This document shows positions 44,542-52,594 of a DNA stretch of 64,000 bases, piece by piece (position 1 is the first letter of the stretch; every line of letters begins with the position of its first letter). Position numbers and translations under genes: made by a program. Below the pieces are notes generated by a model. That model had not been told where the DNA came from. It ran no database searches and was given only the letters and a program-made list of their open reading frames with translations. Source of the stretch: Chloroflexota bacterium (GTDB lineage Bacteria; Chloroflexota; Anaerolineae; Anaerolineales; UBA11579); the NCBI GenBank assembly GCA_013112575.1, contig JABFGG010000002.1:1-64000 (forward strand), given 5' to 3'.

Positions 44542-45417
44542 TCAATCCCCAGCTGGTTGAACTGCTTGCCTTTGCCTCCAAGCGGTGGCCACGATGACAC
44601 CTAACAGAACCAAGGACCCACCTGCGAACTGCAATGGTCCTGGTACCTCCTGAAAGATCAGCCAGGCCCACACAATGGTCAATACAGGGGTCAGGGTTAG
44701 CACAATGGTGTGGATGCTAAGTGTCAGGCGGCGCAGGGCAATGTAGTAGAGGGAGCGAGAAATGACCACGTCGGTGGTGCCGAAGATCAACAGCAGTATG
44801 ATGGTTTGGCCATTTGGTACGGTGAAGGTCCCACCACCCCCCAGGGCAAAAATGAAAGTGAACAGAGTGGTGAATACAATGCGGAAGGTGAAGAAACTAA
44901 TGAAATCCATCTCATCCCCGTAGCGCTTGGTGATGGCGGTATGGAGTACATAAAATGTATTAGACAACAATATTAACAAAGCCCCAAAGCGCAGGTCCAG
45001 GCTGGGTTGATAGGTAATGACGAAAACACCAGCTATGGCCAGGGCTGCACCCAGCCATTGCGCGGTTGTCAGGCGTTCGCGTAGCCAGAAAAGGCCTAAT
45101 GCCAGGGCGATGATGACCCCGAACTGGGATAGCATCGAGGCGGTGCCAGGGTCGACCAATTGGGCAGCCTGATAAGCGAGGTTGGTAGCAGTGCCCACAA
45201 ACAAGCCAATCGATAAAAAGAACCAGATATTTTTCCGCAACAAGGAGAAATCCAATTTGCGGGTTACCAGGCCATAGATGGTCAGTTGAAGGGAGGCCAC
45301 TGACATGTAATAAAAGGCAGCTACGGACGGATCAAGGCGGTCCCCCAAAAGACGTGCGCTGATGAAGAAGAGCGAGTCGACCACTAATAAAGAAGCAAGT
45401 AAAGGTAAGGTGCGCAT
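44542..45417 (-). CDS. EamA/DMT-superfamily transporter
   Basis: 291 aa, ten predicted membrane segments in two EamA repeats (SVAAFYYMSVASLQLTIYGLV ... WLGAALAIAGVFVITY; LSNTFYVLHTAITKRYG ... FAGGSLVLLGVIVA). A drug/metabolite-type exporter; the substrate is unknown. No Shine-Dalgarno sequence. TATAAT lies 8 nt before the ATG, again fitting a leaderless mRNA. Confidence 0.92.
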   Translation of the reverse strand: MRTLPLLASLLVVDSLFFISARLLGDRLDPSVAAFYYMSVASLQLTIYGLVTRKLDFSLLRKNIWFFLSIGLFVGTATNLAYQAAQLVDPGTASMLSQFGVIIALALGLFWLRERLTTAQWLGAALAIAGVFVITYQPSLDLRFGALLILLSNTFYVLHTAITKRYGDEMDFISFFTFRIVFTTLFTFIFALGGGGTFTVPNGQTIILLLIFGTTDVVISRSLYYIALRRLTLSIHTIVLTLTPVLTIVWAWLIFQEVPGPLQFAGGSLVLLGVIVATAWRQRQAVQPAGD

Positions 45418-45425
45418 GAAGGCAA

Positions 45426-45431
45426 ATTATA
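45426..45431 (-). promoter_or_regulatory. -10 element of the EamA gene, leaderless type
   Basis: Consensus TATAAT on the minus strand, 8 nt before the ATG at 45417. The -35 is weak. Confidence 0.5.
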
Positions 45432-45620
45432 GACGATAAGGAAGTCTGTTGGTCAGTTAGTCCATGTGGGCGGATGATCGGAGGGATATGGAATCATTCC
45501 GTTTTTGAGTAGTTTGGGGTCCGTGTTTACTCACGTTTTATTCCTATTTTCAGAATTTTGTTCAGAGCCTAACTGTAGAATTAATTAACGTCAAAGCTAT
45601 TCCCTTGTGGAGAGGGCTCA

Positions 45621-46520
45621 ATGCTGTATTTCGTCTTGATTCCAGTGGGTTTCCTATGTCTAACAGCCTTCGATTGGTTTTTTAATCGCGGCATACGTAT
45701 TCCTAAATACCTGGCAGGTACGTTAGGGGTGATCTTGATATTGATCGCGCATGTTGGTATCAGCTTCAACGGACCGAGGCTTGGGCTTCCCAATAGTTTT
45801 ATTCCTCTTGGATGGTTCCTGCTGGTATTTGGGGCGCTATGGAGTGTGTATGCATTGTTCATTGATATCCCCTTCCAGCGCACTTATCTGGGTGTAGAAA
45901 ATGACCCTGATGGTCTGGTGACGACAGGGCTGTATGCACTCTCACGCCATCCTGGTGTGCTGGGCTACGCCATCATGATTCCGGGGCTTGTGCTGGTCAC
46001 GCAACGGCAATGGGCGCTGGCTGGGGGTTTGTTGGCGCTGGGCTTTGACATTCTACATGTGTGGTTGCAAGACCGTTATTTCCTGCCGCAGATGTTCGCA
46101 GAATACCCAAATTACCAGCGCAGCACCCCGTTCCTTGTTCCCAACCCTGCATCTGTGCAGCGCTTTGCTGCCAGCATCAGACAGCCCCTGCAACCGGAGC
46201 GTCGCATACAGCCGCGCTATGCTGTTGAAGGTGTGCAACTTTTCTCCTTAACTGACAGATTGCCTATTGGTGAAGTGCTTGATCTCTCCTTGAGTGGTAT
46301 GAAGGTGCGTGCCCAACGCGCTTTTGATGCAGGTGAAAACCTGCGACTGGGTATACGCTTTTTTCAGTCGGCCATTTCTCCTACGGAGATCGAGATTGAC
46401 TCGCGGGTTGTGTGGCACGGTATTACCTTGGGTGGGGACTATGAAATGGGGCTCAATATGGAGCCAGGCAGTGAACAGATCGGTATATTCCAGCAAGCCA
46501 TTGGCACATTGGCTGGATGA
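45621..46520 (+). CDS. PEMT/ICMT-like membrane methyltransferase fused to a PilZ domain
   Basis: 299 aa. Residues 1-185 form a membrane domain of about five helices with the methyltransferase signature VTTGLYALSRHPGVLGYAI (about 104-122). Residues 195-295 are a PilZ domain: the c-di-GMP-binding RxxxR (RIQPR) and DxSxxG (DLSLSGMKV) motifs are both intact, followed by the barrel strands (IEIDSRVVWHGITLGGDYEMGLNM). Binding of cyclic di-GMP probably switches or places the membrane enzyme. GGAGAGGGCTCA precedes the ATG. I do not know this combination as a described architecture. The membrane part could instead be a NnrU-like non-catalytic protein. Confidence 0.82.
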   Translation: MLYFVLIPVGFLCLTAFDWFFNRGIRIPKYLAGTLGVILILIAHVGISFNGPRLGLPNSFIPLGWFLLVFGALWSVYALFIDIPFQRTYLGVENDPDGLVTTGLYALSRHPGVLGYAIMIPGLVLVTQRQWALAGGLLALGFDILHVWLQDRYFLPQMFAEYPNYQRSTPFLVPNPASVQRFAASIRQPLQPERRIQPRYAVEGVQLFSLTDRLPIGEVLDLSLSGMKVRAQRAFDAGENLRLGIRFFQSAISPTEIEIDSRVVWHGITLGGDYEMGLNMEPGSEQIGIFQQAIGTLAG

Positions 46521-46534
46521 TAGGATAAGCGCCT

Positions 46535-46903
46535 ATGACCCCTGGTGAATTCCTAATAGCATACGAAGCTGCCCTGGCTACTCAGGATTGGGGCCAAGTG
46601 GCCCCCCTTGTGCATGAAGATGCTACCGTGACGTTTAGTAACGGGGTTGTTTATAAAGGGATCAATGCCGTACAGGGGGCATTCGAGAAAAACTTTTCAA
46701 GTATTAAGAGCGAAGAATATTCAATTGCAGGCATTCATTGGGTTAGGGAAACTGCGAAATACGCAGTTTGTAATTATACATATCATTGGCAAGGCATCAT
46801 CAATGGAGAACTTGCCGGCGGTGCTGGCCGTGGTACTTCTGTGTTGGTCAATGAGAACAGACGTTGGCTGTTGCTGGCTGAACATCTGACCCGACAAGCC
46901 TAG
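46535..46903 (+). CDS. SnoaL/NTF2-like small protein
   Basis: 122 aa of NTF2-like cone fold: FLIAYEAALATQDWGQVAPLVHEDATVTFSNGVVYKGINAVQGAFEKNF, then strands ending RRWLLLAEHLTRQA. The group binds or modifies small ligands; no catalytic residue is certain. Separated by 14 bp from the PilZ fusion gene and probably in the same transcript. Confidence 0.82.
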   Translation: MTPGEFLIAYEAALATQDWGQVAPLVHEDATVTFSNGVVYKGINAVQGAFEKNFSSIKSEEYSIAGIHWVRETAKYAVCNYTYHWQGIINGELAGGAGRGTSVLVNENRRWLLLAEHLTRQA

Positions 46904-46955
46904 ATGCTTTCAATGTAGAAGGGGGCTTGGTTTCCGAATAACCTTACTCACCTGA

Positions 46956-46961
46956 TAAAAT
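46956..46961 (+). promoter_or_regulatory. Predicted -10 element placed for a leaderless transcript
   Basis: TAAAAT ends 6 nt before ATG 46968; a weak -35 TTCCGA is 18 bp upstream. Confidence 0.4.
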
Positions 46962-46967
46962 TGACAT

Positions 46968-47741
46968 ATGTTGCGAATAAAACCTTTGCTCATCGTGCTT
47001 ACAACAACTGGCCTCTTTCTCTCTGCCTGTGATGCGGCTCAGGCAGCTTTTGCACCCAGCCCAACACCGACCGAAACAGCTACGCCTCTGCCCACAAGCA
47101 CAGCCACACTGACCCCCACCGCCACTGCAACAGAGACCTTAACGCCCACACTCACGCTGACTGTGACGGAAACAGCCACGATTACGCCTACGGCTACGCT
47201 GGACGTGTTGCACGTCATCATCGACGCAGAACGCGCTTTTTGCCGCTATGGCCCCGGCACTGCTTACCTCTATTCGCACGAACTCAACGCTGGTGATCTG
47301 GTGATCATTGAAGGCAAGAACTACGCAGGCACCTGGTTGTGGGGCACTCCCCCCGACCTGGAGCGGAACTGCTGGTTCGCGGCTTCCGTGGGCACCATGA
47401 TCGGTGATGTCAACGATGTCAATTCATTCACCACCAGCTTGCCCCGCACTACCTTTGTAGGGCCGGTCACGACTGTCACTGCCACGCGTGACGGCAATAC
47501 GGTCAACATCACTTGGAATGACATCAACGTGCAGCCGCCGGAAGATGCACGCGGTTACCTAGTGGAAGCTACAGTATGCCAGAATGGTTTCCTCATCCCG
47601 GTGGCTTTCCACACAGATGGCTTATCAATGAGTATCCAGGATGATCCCAGCGCCTGTGCAGATCAAGGTGTTTCGAGCGGGGTGGTCTATGGTGTTGAGA
47701 AACATGGTTATACGGACCCCACGCCGATTCCCTGGCCGTAG
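46968..47741 (+). CDS. Thr/Pro-rich lipoprotein with SH3-like domain
   Basis: 257 aa. Lipobox LFLSAC-D (about residue 21), a Thr/Pro/Ala stalk (residues 30-82) with TPTxT repeats, then an SH3b-like domain (IIDAERAFCRYGPGTAYLYSHELNAGDLVIIEGKNYAGTWLW, about 85-125) and a fibronectin III-like strand set (TTVTATRDGNTVNITWNDINVQPPEDARGYLVEATVC). A surface protein that likely touches wall material. Part of a Chloroflexota-typical lipoprotein family. Confidence 0.8.
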   Translation: MLRIKPLLIVLTTTGLFLSACDAAQAAFAPSPTPTETATPLPTSTATLTPTATATETLTPTLTLTVTETATITPTATLDVLHVIIDAERAFCRYGPGTAYLYSHELNAGDLVIIEGKNYAGTWLWGTPPDLERNCWFAASVGTMIGDVNDVNSFTTSLPRTTFVGPVTTVTATRDGNTVNITWNDINVQPPEDARGYLVEATVCQNGFLIPVAFHTDGLSMSIQDDPSACADQGVSSGVVYGVEKHGYTDPTPIPWP

Positions 47742-47742
47742 A

Positions 47743-48153
47743 ATGGCGATGTCCTTCAAAAGCCTGCTTGGCCGATTGCTGATCATCCTTGTATTTGGAA
47801 TAAGTGCTTGTCAATCACCACCTGTACAAAGACTGACGCCTCAACAGATTTTTGAAGAATCAGATTTGACCACAGGCATCCAAGGTCTGGCCGAAATTCA
47901 GACACGTCTATCCGCCGAGGATACTACTGGCCCTTCGCCCTACAAGGGAGCGATTTTCGTGTATGAAGTTGAGGGAGAGTCAATTGGCCAATTCTTCCCC
48001 GATGAGCACGGTTTGTTTAAGGTTGCCTTACCTCCTGGGGAGTATCGCCTGGTTGCTGACCAACCATTGATCAGGAATTTTGAGTATCCCGTGGTGGTCC
48101 CAGCCCAGGGCTTTTTGGAGATCGATCTTCTTTTTGAGATCCCGCTCACCTGA
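47743..48153 (+). CDS. Small lipoprotein, transthyretin-like domain
   Basis: 136 aa. Start at ATG 47743, 1 nt after the previous stop codon (ATG 47749 is equally good). Lipobox VFGISAC-Q (about residue 22). The mature end (VYEVEGESIGQFFPDEHGLFKVALPPGEYRLVADQP) has the look of a prealbumin/carboxypeptidase-regulatory-like beta sandwich. Function unknown; probably co-transcribed with the SH3-like lipoprotein. Confidence 0.72.
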   Translation: MAMSFKSLLGRLLIILVFGISACQSPPVQRLTPQQIFEESDLTTGIQGLAEIQTRLSAEDTTGPSPYKGAIFVYEVEGESIGQFFPDEHGLFKVALPPGEYRLVADQPLIRNFEYPVVVPAQGFLEIDLLFEIPLT

Positions 48154-48169
48154 TATGGCAGATATAAAC

Positions 48170-48198
48170 TTGACCGCATTTCTCCCCTATGGCATAAT
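48170..48198 (+). promoter_or_regulatory. Promoter of the ileS T-box transcript
   Basis: -35 TTGACC (48170-48175), 17-bp spacer, -10 CATAAT (48193-48198). Confidence 0.72.
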
Positions 48199-48204
48199 GC
48201 CGTT

Positions 48205-48492
48205 CACAATTGAAAACCAACGCTGTGATGGAAACGAGTAAATTTGGAAGGTGTTGATAGCGAACCTGGAATCAGTGGAAGCCGGGCCAATACCCCAAGA
48301 TGAAAATCCTTCCGGAGCATCCAATCTGAATGGCTGAAAAATCAGCTTAATAAGTGTGGACGGAGTTGCTCTCCGATAACAAAGCCCGGTCATGATGGTG
48401 GCCGACAAAGAGCCTGTCAACAAGGCAGGAATGCGGGTGGTACCGCGGAAGTGATAAATGCTTTCGTCCCAAATGAGGATGAAAGTTTTTTG
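48205..48492 (+). promoter_or_regulatory. T-box leader riboswitch of ileS
   Basis: Classic T-box core ATGCGGGTGGTACCGCGGAA (48431-48450), followed by a terminator with a T6 run. Upstream lie a long Stem I region with GAGTA (48235-48239) and a small GCTGA/TCAGC hairpin (about 48334-48347). A candidate Ile specifier is ATC at 48324-48326 in CCAATCTGAATGG. Uncharged tRNA-Ile should relieve termination. Confidence 0.92.
48461..48492 (+). terminator. T-box attenuator terminator before ileS
   Basis: CTTTCGTCC/GGATGAAAG nine-pair stem (one G-T) with a 7-nt loop and TTTTTT. Between it and ileS, repeat words GGAACAG/GGAAACAGTGAGCAGG fill 48520-48560; no other gene is seen in the 464-bp gap. Confidence 0.9.
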
Positions 48493-48519
48493 TTTAATGC
48501 CCTACACCCTTTGGGCGAG

Positions 48520-48560
48520 GGAACAGGAAACAGTGAGCAGGAATCAGGTAAATCACTTTA
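48520..48560. repeat. Low-complexity GGAACAG/AAACAGTGAGCAGG repeat
   Basis: Same word family as at 24380 and 56790; in the ileS leader after the T-box terminator. Confidence 0.5.
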
Positions 48561-48617
48561 CTGACTGGCCTGACCCCCAATCCCTGTTTCCCGATAACTG
48601 ATGTATTTGGAGTGAAT

Positions 48618-51600
48618 ATGGCATTCAAAGACGTGCCCAACAAAGTAGATTACATCGCCCAGGAACATGAAATGCTGGGCTTCTGGAAGGCGTCCAATGC
48701 CTTTGAAAAACAGCGCGAAATTCATAAAGGTCAGGAACCATGGTCATTCATTGATGGGCCAATTACGGCCAACAACCCAATGGGCGTGCACCACGGTTGG
48801 GGCCGCACATACAAGGACCTCTATAACCGCTACTGGACGATGCGCGGCCGCGAGCTACGCTACCAGCAGGGCTTTGACTGCCAGGGTCTGTGGGTCGAGG
48901 TTGAGGTCGAGAAGGAAAAAGGCTTCCAGTCCAAGAAGGATATTGAGGAATATGGCCTGGCTGAATTCGTCAAGGAATGTAAGGCCCGCGTCTTGCGATT
49001 TGCGGCGGTACAGACAGAGCAGTCGGTACGTCTCGGCTACTGGATGGATTGGAATGATCCTGATAAATTGCGCGAATTGGCCGATAAGTTGCTGGCCGAT
49101 CCGCTGGAAGAACTCACTGTCGAAGGACCCAATGGCCCTGTTACGGATACGGTAGAGAACATCGTGGGACGGCTGGGCCTGCCCGAGTTGGGTGGTAGCT
49201 ACTTCACCTTCTCCACCGAGAACAACTACATGATCTGGCAGTTCCTCAAGAAATGCCATGATAAAGGCTGGCTCTATCGCGGGGCAGACAGCATGCCCTG
49301 GTGCCCGCGCTGTGCCACGGCCATCAGCCAGCATGAGATCGTCACGGATGGTTATGCGGACATCACGCATCGCGCGGTCACTCTCAAGTTCCCTTTGCGG
49401 GAGCGCGAAAATGAAAACCTGTTGGTATGGACGACTACACCCTGGACCTTGACCAGCAACGTGGCCGCCGCTGTGGGCCCGGAATTGGATTACGTCAAAG
49501 TCAAGCAAGGTGATGATGTCCTGTATCTGTCCAAGGGTACGCTGAGTATGCTCAAGGGTAAGCACGAGGTGGTGGGTGAGTTGAAGGGGGTTGAGATGGA
49601 AGGCTGGACCTATGATGGTCCCTTCGATGACCTGCCCGCAGCTCAACAGGCCGGTGGTCGTTCTGATGTTAAAGAAGCTATTGAAGGCATTGAGGTCTCG
49701 GCCAAAGAAGCACACCGCGTGATCCTCTGGGATGAGGTGGGTGAGGATGAGGGTACGGGCATTGTGCACATCGCTCCCGGCGCAGGTGCAGAAGACTTCC
49801 GTCTGGGTGTGGAACATAAGCTGCCCGTCATCGCGCCGTTGGATGAGGAAGGCTTTGTCGTTGATAAATTCGGCTGGCTGTCCGGTAAGCAGGTCAGTGA
49901 GGTCGCTCCGTTGATCTTTGATGACCTCGATAAAAAGGGTGTGCTGTATGACGTACACGATTACAGCCACCGCTATCCAACTTGCTGGCGCTGCAAGACC
50001 GAACTGGTTTTCCGCCTGGTCGAAGAGTGGTTCATCAGCATGGGTGAGAGCTACGAGAAGCCGCGCGAAGAACTGACCGCTGAAGAAAAAGACCGCAGTT
50101 TACGCTACCAGATTATGGATGTGGTTGACCAGATCCGCTGGATCCCCGAATTTGGGCATGCCCGCGAGATGGACTGGCTGCGCAACATGCATGACTGGAT
50201 GATCTCCAAGAAGCGTTATTGGGGCCTGGCTCTGCCAATCTGGGTGTGCGAGGATTGCGAGCACTATGACGTGATCGGTGATGAGCATGAACTGGAAGAG
50301 CGCGCCACAAAGGGATGGGATGAATTTGTAGGCCATACACCGCATCGCCCGCACGTAGATGCCGTTAAGGTAGCATGCCCAGAATGTGACGGCACAATGA
50401 GTCGCATCCCTGATGTGGGCAACCCCTGGCTGGACGCCGGTATTGTCAGCTTCAGCACTTTGAGCTACCGTGCCGATCGTGAGTACTGGGATAAATGGTA
50501 TCCGGCCAATTGGATTAGTGAATCCTTCCCCGGCCAGTTCCGCAACTGGTTCTATAGTCTACTGGCCATGGGCACGGTGATCGACAATTCACCGCCTTTC
50601 CTGGAGAACTTTGGCTATGCCTTGCTCTTCGCGGAAGATGGACGCGCCATGCATAAAAGCTGGGGCAACTCCATCGAGTTTAACGAGGCTGCCGACAAGA
50701 TGGGCGTGGATGTGATGCGCTGGTTGTATTGCGCGCATAAGCCGGAGAACAATCTATTATTTGGTTATGGTCGTGCGGAGGAAACCCGCCGCCGCTTCCT
50801 GATTCCCTGGTGGAACGTCTACAGCTTCTTCACAACTTATGCCAATCTGGACGGTTGGACGCCAAAAATTGCCGACTTTGACCCCGCTTTCCCTGAAGGG
50901 GCGACGCCACAAAGTGACAACCCGCTGGACAAGTGGGTGCTGGGACGTCTCAATCAGGTCGTGGAACGCCTGACCGTGGCCCTTGAGAATTCGGATGCCT
51001 TTGCTGCAACGCTGGCCGCAGAGCCTTTCCTGGATGACCTGACTAACTGGTACGTGCGACGCAGCCGCCGGCGCTTCTGGCGCAGCGAGCTGGATGCCGA
51101 TAAGGGCGCCGCTTACGAAACGCTTTGGCACGTGTTGGTCAAGCTGGCGAGGACGCTGGCGCCCATCGTGCCATTCGTGACCGAGGTGATGTACCAGAAC
51201 CTGGTGGCCGAGCAAAACGAAGATGCTTATGGTAGCGTCCATCACACAAGTTGGCCCGAAGTCGACGCTGCTACGCTGAATGAAGAGCTGCTCAAGGAGA
51301 TGGAACTGGCGAGGCGTGTAGCCAGCCTGGGCCTTAGTGCCCGCGAAAGTGCTGCCCTCAAAGTGCGCCAACCCCTGAGCAAAGTCATGGTGCATGCCGG
51401 AGCAGATGCCAAATTGAGCGCTGAAATGGTTGAGATCGTGGAAGATGAGTTGAACGTCAAGGCATTGGAATTTGTTAGCGATGCTGGTGCATTAGTGGAA
51501 TACCGCGTGATGCCCGATAACGCCAAACTGGGGCCGCGTTTTGGCGCTGATTTCCCCAAGTTGCGCGCTGCTTTGGATGCCCTGGATGGCAATGAAGTCA

Positions 51601-52028
51601 ATGCCAAAGTGGAAGCTGAAGAAACCATTGTGGTCAGTTTGAATGGGGAGGATGTGGAACTGACTTGCGATGAGGTACTGGTCAATACGCAACCTGCCGA
51701 GGGGCTGGCTGTGGCTGTTGATAAGTACGCTACGGTGGCTATTGACTCGGTGCTGACGCCGGAACTCAAAGCCGAGGGGCTGGCGCGTGAGGTTGTACGC
51801 CGCATCCAATCCATGCGCAAGGACGCCGGTTTTAACATCGAAGACCGCATCACGACTTATTATCAAGTAGACGGCGATCTAGCCGAGGTATTTGCGGAAT
51901 GGGCCGATTACATCAAACAGGAAACTCTGTCTAATGAGTTGGTAGATGGCGCAGTGTCGGATAGTGCCCATTCGGATACACATAAGGTGGATGGGCAGGA
52001 ATTGGTTTTGGGCGTGGAGAAGAAGTAA
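48618..52028 (+). CDS. ileS: Isoleucyl-tRNA synthetase (long form)
   Basis: 1136 aa, the long eukaryotic-like type II form. Start at ATG 48618 with GGAG 5 nt before it. Class I signatures: the first, NNPMGVHHGWGRTYKDLY (HIGH counterpart), about residue 55, and the second, GRAMHKSWGNSIEF (KMSKS counterpart), about residue 680. An editing domain lies between (TTPWTLTSNVAAAVGPELDY), and the tRNA-binding C-terminal part follows (LDDLTNWYVRRSRRRFWRSE). Type II enzymes are often resistant to mupirocin; whether this one is cannot be read. Controlled by the upstream T-box. Confidence 0.96.
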   Translation: MAFKDVPNKVDYIAQEHEMLGFWKASNAFEKQREIHKGQEPWSFIDGPITANNPMGVHHGWGRTYKDLYNRYWTMRGRELRYQQGFDCQGLWVEVEVEKEKGFQSKKDIEEYGLAEFVKECKARVLRFAAVQTEQSVRLGYWMDWNDPDKLRELADKLLADPLEELTVEGPNGPVTDTVENIVGRLGLPELGGSYFTFSTENNYMIWQFLKKCHDKGWLYRGADSMPWCPRCATAISQHEIVTDGYADITHRAVTLKFPLRERENENLLVWTTTPWTLTSNVAAAVGPELDYVKVKQGDDVLYLSKGTLSMLKGKHEVVGELKGVEMEGWTYDGPFDDLPAAQQAGGRSDVKEAIEGIEVSAKEAHRVILWDEVGEDEGTGIVHIAPGAGAEDFRLGVEHKLPVIAPLDEEGFVVDKFGWLSGKQVSEVAPLIFDDLDKKGVLYDVHDYSHRYPTCWRCKTELVFRLVEEWFISMGESYEKPREELTAEEKDRSLRYQIMDVVDQIRWIPEFGHAREMDWLRNMHDWMISKKRYWGLALPIWVCEDCEHYDVIGDEHELEERATKGWDEFVGHTPHRPHVDAVKVACPECDGTMSRIPDVGNPWLDAGIVSFSTLSYRADREYWDKWYPANWISESFPGQFRNWFYSLLAMGTVIDNSPPFLENFGYALLFAEDGRAMHKSWGNSIEFNEAADKMGVDVMRWLYCAHKPENNLLFGYGRAEETRRRFLIPWWNVYSFFTTYANLDGWTPKIADFDPAFPEGATPQSDNPLDKWVLGRLNQVVERLTVALENSDAFAATLAAEPFLDDLTNWYVRRSRRRFWRSELDADKGAAYETLWHVLVKLARTLAPIVPFVTEVMYQNLVAEQNEDAYGSVHHTSWPEVDAATLNEELLKEMELARRVASLGLSARESAALKVRQPLSKVMVHAGADAKLSAEMVEIVEDELNVKALEFVSDAGALVEYRVMPDNAKLGPRFGADFPKLRAALDALDGNEVNAKVEAEETIVVSLNGEDVELTCDEVLVNTQPAEGLAVAVDKYATVAIDSVLTPELKAEGLAREVVRRIQSMRKDAGFNIEDRITTYYQVDGDLAEVFAEWADYIKQETLSNELVDGAVSDSAHSDTHKVDGQELVLGVEKK

Positions 52029-52061
52029 TCACAGAGAAATACGGGTGAACACAGATTGGTA
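52022..52061. repeat. Degenerate CACAGAT intergenic repeat
   Basis: ATCACAGAGAAATACGGGTGAACACAGATTGG, related to the element at 41637, right after ileS and touching the palindrome at 52058. Confidence 0.5.
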
Positions 52062-52085
52062 CGGGCGTCGCATGCGACGCCCGTA
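52058..52085. repeat. Perfect 28-bp REP-like palindrome
   Basis: Arms GTACGGGCGTCGCA, perfect symmetry around CGCATGCG. No T-tract. Shares its CGCATGCG core with the element at 18965; may also end the ileS transcript. Confidence 0.75.
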
Positions 52086-52129
52086 CTTGTTGTATGATTA
52101 GTTGAATTGGCCTAATTCAAGGAGTGAAC

Positions 52130-52579
52130 ATGCCCTATCACCTTGCCCAACTTAACATTGCCAAAATGATCTATTCGGTTGAAGACCCACGCATGGCTGA
52201 ATTCATGGACAACCTTGACCCAATCAACCAGCTTGCAGAAGAAGCTCCTGGATTTGTGTGGCGTTTGCAAACCGAAGAGGGTGATGCGACGGCCATCCGC
52301 GCTTTTGAGGATCCAAAGATCCTGCTCAATATGTCTATGTGGGAAGATGTTGAATCCTTTCGGAATTATGTGTACAAAAGCCAACACCTGGACTTTTTCA
52401 AGGACAGAGAGAAATGGTTCGAGCCGATGACCGAGGCGCATATGGTCATGTGGTGGGTGGCTGAAGGACATCTCCCCGATGTGGAAGAAGCCAAAAAGCG
52501 CTTGGAGATGTTACGTGCCAATGGCCCTACACCCAGGGCTTTCACTGTTGCCAAGAACTTTGAACCTGAAGTGGAATAG
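52130..52579 (+). CDS. DUF3291 family protein
   Basis: 149 aa, dimeric ferredoxin-like (ABM-like) pattern: LAQLNIAKMIYSVEDPRMAEFMDNLDPINQLAEEAPGFVWRL then SMWEDVESFRNYVYKSQHLDFFKDREKWFEPM...HMVMWWVAEGHLPDVEEAKKRLEMLRANG, typical of DUF3291. Function of the family unknown; the fold is shared with monooxygenases. Start at ATG 52130 with AAGGAGTGAAC. Confidence 0.88.
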   Translation: MPYHLAQLNIAKMIYSVEDPRMAEFMDNLDPINQLAEEAPGFVWRLQTEEGDATAIRAFEDPKILLNMSMWEDVESFRNYVYKSQHLDFFKDREKWFEPMTEAHMVMWWVAEGHLPDVEEAKKRLEMLRANGPTPRAFTVAKNFEPEVE

Positions 52580-52594
52580 AGACTAAGACAAATT

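Noticed and set aside
48855..49970. 371-codon open frame on the minus strand inside ileS
   Set aside because: It is antisense to the well-supported IleRS frame, has no recognisable domain, and arises from the codon bias of the plus-strand gene.
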